Shown: piece after piece, positions 11,101 through 20,690 of the stretch | Layout of the letters: every line of letters starts with the position of its first letter | Position numbering within the stretch: position 1 is the stretch's first letter | Assembly (NCBI RefSeq): GCF_901709675.1 | Contig: NC_051108.1 | Coordinates: 4,622,631 to 4,686,630, forward strand | Length of the DNA: 64,000 nucleotides | Origin: Syngnathus acus | Lineage: Eukaryota; Chordata; Actinopteri; Syngnathiformes; Syngnathidae | Direction of reading: 5' to 3' | Position numbers and translations under genes: made by a program | Notes under the pieces: generated by a model | Database searches by the model: none | What the model was told of the DNA's origin: nothing | The model's input: only the letters and a program-made list of their open reading frames with translations

Positions 11101-14100
11101 ATCGCTAATTAGGGTTTCAAACTAGGCTCAGGGTTTCCGACTAGGGTTTTAAACCAAGGTTAGGGTTTCAAACTAGGTTTTAAAGCTAGGGTTAGGGTTT
11201 CCAACGAGGGTTTCAAACTACTTTTAGGGTTTCTAAGATTGGGGTTTCTAACTAGGCTTTCAAAACTAGGGTTAGGGTTTTCGACTAGGGTTTCCAAAGT
11301 TAGGGTTAGGGTTAGGATTAGGGTTGGGGTTGGGGTTGGGGTTAGGGTTTCTAACTAGGCTTTCAAAACTAGGGTTAGGGTTAGAGTTAGAGTTAGAGTT
11401 AGAGTTAGAGTTAGAGTTAGAGTTAGGGTTAGGGTTAGAGTTAGAGTTAGAGTTAGGGTTAGGGTTAGGGTTAGGGTTACTAACTAGGCTTTCAAAACTA
11501 GGGTTAGGGTTAGGGTTTCTAACTAGGCTTTCAAAACTAGGGTTAGGGTTTCCGACTAGGGTTTCCAAGGAGTTTTGCCATCGCTAATTAGGGTTTCAAA
11601 CTAGGCTCAGGGTTTCCGACTAGGGTTTTAAACCAAGGTTAGGGTTTCAAACTAGGTTTTAAACCTAGGGTTAGGGTTTCCAACGAGGGTTTCAAACTAC
11701 TTTTAGGGTTTCTAAGATTGGGGTTTCTAACTAGGCTTTCAAAACTAGGGTTAGGGTTTTCGACTAGGGTTTCCAAAGTTAGGGTTAGGGTTAGGGTTAG
11801 GATTAGGGTTGGGGTTGGGGTTAGGGTTTCTAACTAGGCTTTCAAAACTAGGGTTAGGGTTAGAGTTAGAGTTAGAGTTAGAGTTAGAGTTAGAGTTAGG
11901 GTTAGGGTTAGGGTTAGAGTTAGAGTTAGGGTTAGGGTTAGGGTTAGGGTTAGGGTTACTAACTAGGCTTTCAAAACTAGGGTTAGGGTTAGGGTTTCTA
12001 ACTAGGCTTTCAAAACTAGGGTTAGGGTTTCCGACTAGGGTTTCCAAGGAGTTTTGCCATCGCTAATTAGGGTTTCAAACTAGGCTCAGGGTTTCCGACT
12101 AGGGTTTTAAACCAAGGTTAGGGTTTCAAACTAGGTTTTAAAGCTAGGGTTAGGGTTTCCAACGAGGGTTTCAAACTACTTTTAGGGTTTCTAAGATTGG
12201 GGTTTCTAACTAGGCTTTCAAAACTAGGGTTAGGGTTTTCGACTAGGGTTTCCAAAGTTAGGGTTAGGGTTAGGGTTAGGATTAGGGTTGGGGTTGGGGT
12301 TGGGGTTGGGGTTAGGGTTTCTAACTAGGCTTTCAAAACTAGGGTTAGGGTTAGAGTTAGAGTTAGAGTTAGAGTTAGAGTTAGGGTTAGGGTTAGGGTT
12401 AGGGTTAGAGTTAGAGTTAGGATTAGGGTTAGGGTTAGGGTTACTAACTAGGCTTTCAAAACTAGGGTTAGGGTTAGGGTTTCTAACTAGGCTTTCAAAA
12501 CTAGGGTTAGGGTTTCCGACTAGGGTTTCCAAGGAGTTTTGCCATCGCTAATTAGGGTTTCAAACTAGGCTCAGGGTTTCCGACTAGGGTTTTAAACCAA
12601 GGTTAGGGTTTCAAACTAGGTTTTAAAGCTAGGGTTAGGGTTTCCAACGAGGGTTTCAAACTACTTTTAGGGTTTCTAAGATTGGGGTTTCTAACTAGGC
12701 TTTCAAAACTAGGGTTAGGGTTTTCGACTAGGGTTTCCAAAGTTAGGGTTAGGGTTGGGGTTGGGGTTGGGGTTAGGGTTTCTAACTAGGCTTTCAAAAC
12801 TAGGGTTAGGGTTAGAGTTAGAGTTAGAGTTAGGGTTAGGGTTAGGGTTAGAGTTAGAGTTAGGGTTAGGGTTAGAGTTAGGGTTAGGGTTACTAACTAG
12901 GCTTTCAAAACTAGGGTTAGGGTTAGGGTTTCTAACTAGGCTTTCAAAACTAGGGTTAGGGTTTCCGACTAGGGTTTCCAAGGAGTTTTGCCATCGCTAA
13001 TTAGGGTTTCAAACTAGGCTCAGGGTTTCCGACTAGGGTTTTAAACCAAGGTTAGGGTTTCAAACTAGGTTTTAAAGCTAGGGTTAGGGTTTCCAACGAG
13101 GGTTTCAAACTACTTTTAGGGTTTCTAAGATTGGGGTTTCTAACTAGGCTTTCAAAACTAGGGTTAGGGTTTTCGACTAGGGTTTCCAAAGTTAGGGTTA
13201 GGATTAGGGTTGGGGTTGGGGTTAGGGTTTCTAACTAGGCTTTCAAAACTAGGGTTAGGGTTAGAGTTAGAGTTAGAGTTAGAGTTAGGGTTAGGGTTAG
13301 AGTTAGAGTTAGAGTTAGAGTTAGAGTTAGGGTTAGGGTTAGGGTTAGGGTTACTAACTAGGCTTTCAAAACTAGGGTTAGGGTTAGGGTTTCTAACTAG
13401 GCTTTCAAAACTAGGGTTAGGGTTTCCGACTAGGGTTTCCAAGGAGTTTTGCCATCGCTAATTAGGGTTTCAAACTAGGCTCAGGGTTTCCGACTAGGGT
13501 TTTAAACCAAGGTTAGGGTTTCAAACTAGGTTTTAAACCTAGGGTTAGGGTTTCCAACGAGGGTTTCAAACTACTTTTAGGGTTTCTAAGATTGGGGTTT
13601 CTAACTAGGCTTTCAAAACTAGGGTTAGGGTTTTCGACTAGGGTTTCCAAAGTTAGGGTTAGGGTTAGGGTTAGGATTAGGGTTGGGGTTGGGGTTAGGG
13701 TTTCTAACTAGGCTTTCAAAACTAGGGTTAGGGTTAGAGTTAGAGTTAGAGTTAGGGTTAGGGTTAGGGTTAGGGTTAGAGTTAGAGTTAGGGTTAGGGT
13801 TAGGGTTAGGGTTACTAACTAGGCTTTCAAAACTAGGGTTAGGGTTAGGGTTTCTAACTAGGCTTTCAAAACTAGGGTTAGGGTTTCCGACTAGGGTTTC
13901 CAAGGAGTTTTGCCATCGCTAATTAGGGTTTCAAACTAGGCTCAGGGTTTCCGACTAGGGTTTTAAACCAAGGTTAGGGTTTCAAACTAGGTTTTAAAGC
14001 TAGGGTTAGGGTTTCCAACGAGGGTTTCAAACTACTTTTAGGGTTTCTAAGATTAGGGTTTCTAACTAGGCTTTCAAAACGAGGGTTAGGGTTTCCGACC

Positions 14101-14396
14101 AGGGTTTCCAAGGAGTTTTGCCATTGCTATTTAGGGTTTCAAACTAGGGTTAGGGTTTCCGACTAGGGTTTTAAACAAAGGTTAGGGTTACAAACTTGGT
14201 TTTAATGCTAGGGTTAGGGTTTCCAACGAGGGTTTCAAACTACTTTTATGGTTTCTAAGATCAGGGTTTCTAACTAGGCTTTCAAAACTAGGGTTAGGGT
14301 TTCCGACCAGGGTTTCCAAGGAGTTTTGCCATCGCTAATTAAAGTTTCAAACAAGGGGTAGGGTTTCCGACTAGGGTTTTAAATCAAGGTAACTGT
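8176..14396 (+). repeat. telomere-like interstitial satellite (437-497 bp units of degenerate TTAGGG)
   Basis: The whole 6.2 kb is built from TTAGGG and relatives on the + strand: TTAGAG, TTGGGG, TTAGGATTAGGG, and longer phrases such as AGGGTTTCCGACTAGGG. A marker phrase recurs with + strand right ends at 8724, 9221, 9712, 10167, 10652, 11089, 11568, 12047, 12532, 12981, 13442 and 13903, giving spacings of 497, 491, 455, 485, 437, 479, 479, 485, 449, 461 and 461 bp. Each unit has a constant part of non-hexameric phrases, including GAGTTTTGCCATCGCTAATT, and two variable blocks. One block mixes TTAGGG with TTGGGG, the other TTAGGG with TTAGAG. Edge copies (8176-8440 and about 14050-14396) are diverged and lack the variable blocks; the central copies are almost identical. 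All reading frames through it are by-products of the repeat. Confidence 0.95.
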
Positions 14397-14609
14397 CAGA
14401 AGGTCCCTGGCAGGAGAACTAATATATCTCCCTGTTCTTCATAGACTTGTCCTTTCCTTTTCCACTTTCTTTTATTGTTCAGATGAAGCTTTTGGAACTA
14501 GAGACAGTTGCAAGATTGCTCTCCTTTTTTTAATTTTGTCATAATTTGTTCCTCTGCAGACTGAAAAGGATCTCAGACATCCTTCAGAAGCAACATAAGC
14601 ACTGAGAAG

Positions 14610-16732
14610 ATGACTCTTGCAGGTAGATTGAAAAGTGTTGTTTTATCATGATACCCATCCAATTTGTTGGTATTACTGTAAAAATGGACTGTGCTGTTTC
14701 TTGTGTATCCACCAGCCTACAAAGAGAAAGTGAAAGAGCTCCCCCTGGTGTCTCTGTTTTGCGCCTGCTTTAGACCACAGAATCTAGAGAAGGCCACGTA
14801 CAAGGCAGAAGGTAAAGCACATCTTCAACATAATCTGACATTAAATAAAGACTAAAGTCAAAATTAATCATCTTTACATCTCAGATGCAGTGGATTTGGG
14901 ATGGAGTGCCATTAAGGAGGTGGAGGTCAAAGAGTTGAACAAGAGGGCATCGGGTCAGGCCTTCGAGGTCATCCTGAAGCCACCATCATTTGACGGCTTA
15001 CCAGAGCTCAACGCATCTATGCCTCAGCGCAGAGACCCATCCCTGGAGGAGATCCAGAAGAAGCTAGAGGCAGCCGAAGAGAGGCGAAAGGTGGGAAAGG
15101 CAAATTATACAGTGACATCTGTGTCACTGTATATAATACAACCATATACACAGCACAATAACAAAGTTTGCACAACTATTTACTATTTATGCAACTGTTA
15201 ATTTTATGTTGAGAGGAATAAATAGTGAAGTTTTCTATTCCACTGTCAGATGGGATAGGCTTTATATCACAGGTGTCAAACTCAAGGCCCGACGGCCCAC
15301 CACATCATTTTATGTGGCCCGCAAAGACAAATTGTGTATCAAATTCGTTTATCATTACTAGAATTGCAAATTGTCTTCACTTTTAATATCTCTTTTTTTT
15401 TTCTTCATATTTGACCAGTTTTTACTCGTCTAATTTGAAAACGAGTTGTCAGTTTGTTTTGTAGCTTTTACTGTATATAATATGAGGTGCTCATACATTT
15501 ATTTGGGTAGACAGTCATAATGGCCCTCCGAAAGAAGCTATGACTACAATGTGGCCCGCGAAAAAAATTTGTTTGACACCCCTGCTTTATATGGAACTAT
15601 TGAATTTTCCAGAATATCTTGGAATATAATCTAATATTATAATAATATAATATAATGATATATCTTTAAATGTTTTTTTATTGTTTATTAACTATATATT
15701 ATTTTTTAAGGCCAATAATATTTTTATTGAGTAAAATGAAAATTAGAATTACTTCATTACAAAAAAAAGACTGTACGCTATACGGCGCTGGACTTGTCTG
15801 TGACAACAGCGTTACCAAAGCCAGATGGACAAACTCAAACACTCAAGCGTAACCTTGGCATTGAACTGGCCTCTGTGTGTTGACTGATTTATAAAGGGAA
15901 ACGGTTGGCAAGAGATAAGAGGAAATAGGGAGGGTGTGCTCGGGTGGATGGAAATAAAGGGAGGAAGAGGGAGAAAGGAACGATGAAGACAGACATAAAA
16001 AGGCCAGTGTTACAATGACACACACACACACAGGTGCTCATTTCAATGAGCATTTCGGAAAGGGGAGGAGAAGGTGAGGTGAGATAAATTATAGCCCCTT
16101 CCATTTTTATGTTTATGCGTTATGCAGCGAGACATTCATTTCTGCTTAATGTTCTGTTTTGCTCAGCATGCACAGATAAATTGTACCAGTCCCCATCAGT
16201 ATGAATATTTTGTGACATGATCTGTCGACTGCATCTCATACGTTCTACATGCATCTGCAGTGTCAGGAGGCCGAGCTGCTGAAGCACCTGGCGGAGAAGC
16301 GGGAGCACGAGCGAGAGGTGATCCAGAAGGCCTTTGAGGAGAACAACAACTTCATCAAGAATGCCAAGGAGAAGTTGGAGCAGAAGATGGAGGCAAACAA
16401 GGAGAACAGGGAGGCTTTGTTGGCCGCCATGTTGGAGAGGCTGCAGGAGAAGGTACGAGCGACATCATTATTTGAACATTTAGTAGAGCGTTTTTCGCTA
16501 TTCATTTTATCACCGTGGCGACCCCACTGAAAATTGACTTTCTTTTCCTCAACAGTTAGTTTTGTCTTGAAATATTCATGAAGGCGAGCTGAGACATTAG
16601 CTCATCCTTAATGTATTAATGAATGCAAAAGGTCTGATGATGCCACCAATCGTTCCTCTGTTTGCTCTGCAGGACAAACATGCGGAGGAGGTGAGGAAGA
16701 ACAAGGAGCTGAAGGAGGAGGCCTGCCGATAG
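14610..16732 (+). CDS. stmn4: stathmin-4 (RB3)
   Basis: Stathmin-family phosphoprotein that sequesters tubulin dimers; RB3 is the neuronal, Golgi/vesicle-anchored member. Coding exons are 14610-14622, 14716-14811, 14885-15090, 16261-16452 and 16673-16732, all with GT-AG borders and matching phases, giving 188 aa (mammalian RB3 is about 189). The N-terminus [15 protein letters not shown] is diagnostic of STMN4. It is followed by the SLFCACF motif, whose two cysteines (about residues 24 and 26) are the family's palmitoylation site for membrane anchoring. The stathmin-like domain runs from about residue 50, with the proline-rich segment [12 protein letters not shown], the [20 protein letters not shown] block, and then the long helix ending [18 protein letters not shown]. 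One oddity is Cys at residue 106 where I recall Tyr in mammalian STMN4 (RRK-C-QEAELL), at the start of exon 4. Upstream exon 14560-14609 is 5' UTR. Confidence 0.95.
15268..15584 (+). mobile_element. hAT-like MITE, copy B (complete, in stmn4 intron)
   Basis: A complete 317-bp element sits between stmn4 exons at 15090 and 16261. It starts CACAGGTGTCAAACTCAAGG, ends GTTTGACACCCCTG, and is flanked by a perfect 8-bp target-site duplication CTTTATAT (15260-15267 and 15585-15592). An 8-bp duplication is the mark of hAT transposition. No coding capacity. Same family and orientation as copy A; copy C (58988-59299) is inverted. Confidence 0.9.
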
Positions 16733-17960
16733 ATGAGCGCAGAGAAAGAAAGGCTGATGAGAGAAGAGGTCCACAAAGAGTAGCTAGAGATGGTTTGTGT
16801 TTGATTTTTTTTCAAAATCAGCAGTGCAAAGCGATCCAGCAGGGAAAAAAAAAAGAACTCGTAAAGTGACTCAAAAGAAGAGAGAAGTAAGACTTTCATA
16901 TTTGATGTATGTCAGAATGAGCTGTACAAAGAAGCTTAACTAACGCTTAATGTTGAACAAAATTCTCTTTTGTTTTTCTCAAGATGATGGTGGACGGGGC
17001 ATTTTAAGCAACATTTCGTGTACCGAATAGAGAGGATGCGAGCGGTATCCAAAATATTGCTGACTATTTGCATTTTTTAAAGAAGTCGCATAATCATACA
17101 TGATACACACATTTTCTGCAGGCCTCATGTGAACTGACATGAATCAGTAAAGAATAATTGAATAGAAGGATCAAAATAGTATCACTAAAATTGTTCCTGC
17201 TTTTATGATTAATCCGCTTAATTCTTCGTTTTTTCGTACCGCAGACTAACTAGCTGAGCTTGGGGCTAACTGCCTATTTAGTGAGTAGCAGGGTAAAGGA
17301 AATTAGCGAGCACACACGTTTAGCTATTGCGCCTTCTGTATATAAAGTAAAAGCATTCTTACCAGGGATATGAAATGTGAAAATGATTCATTTCAAGTTA
17401 GAATTTGTCACCGTTTGGGATTGATCACACTGTTTAGAATTTGGGAGTTTAAACTGCTGTATTTTGCAATTTTCAGGGTCTTTTAGCGGATTCAATGTAG
17501 TGCGGTTGCTAACTAGTCTCAAACATATACAGCACGGATTGCACTCTTATTTTATCAAGCACAACTCAGAAGCACACATACATACATGACAGATCAAGTA
17601 AACACGTATTTCGGTGATTTGGATGCAAAGTTTGAGTTTGTTGGCATTCCTCTTTGGCATGTGTCGCTGTGCTCTGTGAGTTTGTGAAAGATACAAAAAA
17701 AAAAGATCAGAAAAGATTGATGTCATTTGCTTAAGTTGTCGAGTTATATGGCTTTTCTTGAAACGCTGAAAATGTTTGCACAGTAATTTGGAAAAACTGT
17801 GTTGATTTGAGTGTATCCATTTGGCATGGTCAGTAAAACAAAATCAGCTTGACTGAATGCTATTGTGTTGGTGGTTGTCATTATTTTTATTTATTTATTA
17901 TGATGTCACCGGAAAATTTTCATCCATATGATCATGTTAGAATATAAATATATAAAAAAT
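16733..17960 (+). other. stmn4 3' UTR and spacer
   Basis: Sequence after the stmn4 stop. The extent of the 3' UTR is not clear; I could not pick one polyadenylation signal with confidence. No other gene is visible. Confidence 0.4.
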
Positions 17961-17962
17961 AA

Positions 17963-18055
17963 TGAATGAATGAACGAATGAATGAACGAATGAATGAATG
18001 AATGAATGAATGAATGAATGAATGGATGAACGGACAGAGGGATGGACTGATGGAT
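17963..18055. repeat. (GAAT)n / (GATG)n microsatellite
   Basis: A run of AATG/GAAC tetranucleotides passes into GGATG/GATGGA repeats. On the - strand it gives a low-complexity His/Ser/Ile frame, which is not a gene. Confidence 0.85.
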
Positions 18056-18069
18056 GGAAGATAGTGTTG

Positions 18070-18370
18070 GCTCGTGAGTGAACGATTCGTTCAAAAGAAC
18101 GAATGTCTTCAGTGAACGAGAGTGAACGAATCACTTCCTAAAGTGATTCGTTCTTTTTTCAGTTCATATGACTTCAACCAGTAGGTGTCGGTAATGCACA
18201 TAGAAGCTGGTGCCACCTCGTCGTAAAACAAACCGAAGAAGAACATGACGTAACTTCCTGTTTACGAACGTGTCGTGAATTGCATTTCCTGTTCACCAAC
18301 TGAACGGATTTGTGAGTGAACGAGTCAGTCAGTGAGTGATTTGCATTTCCAGTTCATCGCGAGAACGGGT
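18070..18370. repeat. dispersed GAACGAATCACT-type repeat with short hairpin
   Basis: The stretch is full of GAACGA/ATTCGTTC words in both orientations. It contains a perfect 13-bp inverted repeat (18124-18136 and 18141-18153) around a 4-base loop. It looks like a short interspersed element or MITE relic; the ends are not defined. Confidence 0.5.
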
Positions 18371-18639
18371 CAGTGAGAGAACGAATCCTGACTTTTCCGT
18401 TCGCGAATGAGTCAATGGCTGAACTGCCTTCCTTCCCGTGCATCAACGGATCAGCCAGTAAACGTGTTGCGTCTCCCTCCTGGCGTGAACTATGTAAACC
18501 AGAATGTAGATGTACGATTTGCCGAGGAAAGAAAGAACCACTCACTGAAACACCACTTCTTTTATGCACGTTTTCTCCAAGCTAACGGCTAACTTTATTG
18601 CATCTATCCAAGACTTGTACCTGTCCAGGACCAGGTAAC

Positions 18640-19147
18640 ATCTCTACAGACCCTTCTCAGCCAGGTTGCAGTCTGTTTGAACTACTCCCCTCCGGACGGA
18701 GTTATAGAACTCTGTACACCAAAACCAGCAGACACAGAGACAGCTTCTTCCCCCAGGCTTTTGCTCTGATGAACTCACACCACTCAGAGTTTCAAAGTCA
18801 TTGCTGTGCAATAACATCCTGCTCTCCACACCTTTTTTGAATTGTCTACACTGTTTGTACTGTGTCCTCTCTGCATCCATTGCAGCCTGGTCATCCTGGA
18901 AGAGGGACCCTCCCATCTGTGGTCTCTTCTCAAGGTTTCTCATTTCCCCTAGTTGGAGTTTTGAGTTTTTCCTTGCCCTCCTGGGAGTTTAAGATCAAGG
19001 GATGTTTGAGAATATTTGTCATTTTTCACATGTCCTGAGTGTTGTTAGTCACCTAAACAAATGTTGAACAGAGGCTGTGATGTACCGAAGTCAAATTCCT
19101 TGTTTGTCACGCTCAAACATGGCGAATAAAAACTCTTGAATCTTGAA
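18640..19147 (+). mobile_element. 5'-truncated non-LTR retrotransposon (LINE) 3' end
   Basis: A short frame at 18655-18775 reads like the extreme C-terminus of a fish L2/Rex-type reverse transcriptase polyprotein (…LLPSGRSYRTLYTKTSRHRDSFFPQAFALMN). It is followed by a typical 3' UTR and a terminal tandem TCTTGAATCTTGAA at 19133-19147, the kind of short tandem tail that ends these LINEs. The rest of the element is missing, so it is a dead 5'-truncated insertion. The clade name is from memory of family features, not from alignment. Confidence 0.65.
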
Positions 19148-19536
19148 TGAAGGGATGAGCCGTTATGCAACAACGGGGAGATTATGCTTCTCTTTGGGTA
19201 ATCTTGATTTTATAACACTTATAGTAGTTTTTAAATAACGTGTATGCATATATACGCCTAAATATTGTCATCCAAAATATCTACTGCAATTTCACATTAG
19301 ATTGCTGGTTTGAAATTTACTTTTATTATTATTATTATAATAAACATTTATGTTAAAACTTGTCTGGTGTTTTATTCCTTGTTTTTATTTTTTTTGGGCA
19401 TGAAAACATAAAAATGTTTTATATGACAATATGTATATGTGTTTTACGTTGTGTAATGTGTTGGTGTCACCCAAAATAAAGAGCAAGTAGTCAAATACAC
19501 ATTCTTGACACGTACAAAAAATGCTTAAAGTTATTA
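19148..19536. other. spacer between repeats
   Basis: AT-rich non-coding sequence. I see nothing in it apart from a short ATT run near 19325. Confidence 0.5.
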
Positions 19537-20690
19537 GGTACACTTGAAAATGGTGGTGTACCTAATGGAGTGTCCGTGTGACATCACAGATCAACCAGCC
19601 AATCAGGTGGTGGGGGTGAGGGCGGGTGTGGCACTTTTCACTTAAACCAGGGATGTTGACCTCCAGTCCTCAATCTTGGAAAACATGTTGGAATGTGACC
19701 TTTGACCATGATATTTCCCTAATAAAGTGGCCTGTTATTAGGTACACTTGAAAATGGCGGTGTACCTAATGGAGTGTCCGTGTGATTCCCTCGTTAAGTG
19801 CACCTGCGAGAAAAGTTTTAGCTCCTGCAGAACGTGAAATGACCAAAATCTTTTCACGCAGGTGTGTTTAACGAGGGTAACTTGAAAACATATTGGAACG
19901 CGGCCCCGCAGACTAGAGCTTGACACCTGTGACCTTTGGCCATGATATTTCCCTAATATAGTGGCCTGTTATTAGGTACACTTGAAAATGGCGGTGTACC
20001 TAATGGAGTGTCCGTGTGATTCCCTCGTTAAGTGCACCTGCGTGAAAAGTTTTAGCTCCTGCAGAACGTAAAATGACCAAAATCTTTTCACGCAGGTGTG
20101 TTTAACGAGGGTAACTTGGAAAACATATTGGAACGCGGCCCCGAGGACTAGAGCTTGACACCTGTGACCTTTGGCCATGATATTTCCCTGATATAGTGGC
20201 CTGTTATTAGGTACACTTGAAAATGGCGGTGTACCTAATGGAGTGTCCGTGTGATTCCCTCGTTAAGTGCACCTGCGTGAAAAGTTTTAGCTCCTGCAGA
20301 ACGTGAAAGAAGCTAAAACTTTTCACGCAGGTGCGCTTAACGAGGGTAACTTGGAAAACATATTGGAACGCGGCCCCCCGAGGACTGGAGTTCGACACCT
20401 GTGACCTTTCCCTAATAAAGTGGCCTGTTATTAGGTACACTTGAAAATGGGGGTGTACCTAATGGAGTGTCCAAGTGACGTCACAGATCAACCAGCCAAT
20501 CAGAAAGTGGGGGTGAGGGCAGGTGTGGCACTTTTCACTTTCAGTTAAGCTTTGATCATGATTTTTCCCTAATGAATTGGCCTGTTATTAGGTACACCCG
20601 AAAATGGCGGTGTACCTAATGGAGTGTCCGAGTGACATCACAGATCAAACAGCCAATCAGGAGGTGGGGGTGAGGGCTGTGGCTACATTT
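19537..20690. repeat. six-copy tandem repeat with internal hairpins (two unit types)
   Basis: Units begin with GGTACACTTGAAAATGG (GGTACACCCG in the last) at 19537, 19741, 19975, 20210, 20434 and 20591. Every unit opens with a small inverted repeat AGGTACAC…GTGTACCT. Units 1, 5 and 6 (type A) continue with CATCACAGATCAA or a near copy and a GTGGGGGTGAGGGC segment. Units 2-4 (type B) instead carry a long inverted repeat between CCCTCGTTAAG and CTTAACGAGGG. In the unit at 20210 the arms are 20257-20292 and 20311-20346, pairing at 35 of 36 positions around an 18-base loop. No frame here looks coding. It is probably a tandemly amplified MITE or snap-back element. Confidence 0.85.

Noticed and set aside
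8446-13922. Two dozen open frames in the satellite, minus strand rich in Asn-Pro/Asn-Ser, plus strand rich in Gly-Leu/Glu-Leu, each starting with Met
   Set aside because: They are the automatic translation of CCCTAA/TTAGGG-type hexamers and repeat exactly with the satellite unit. There is no splice or promoter context.
8176-14396. Regularly spaced repeats that look superficially CRISPR-like
   Set aside because: The units are hundreds of bases long, the 'spacers' are hexamer repeats, and the genome is a vertebrate.
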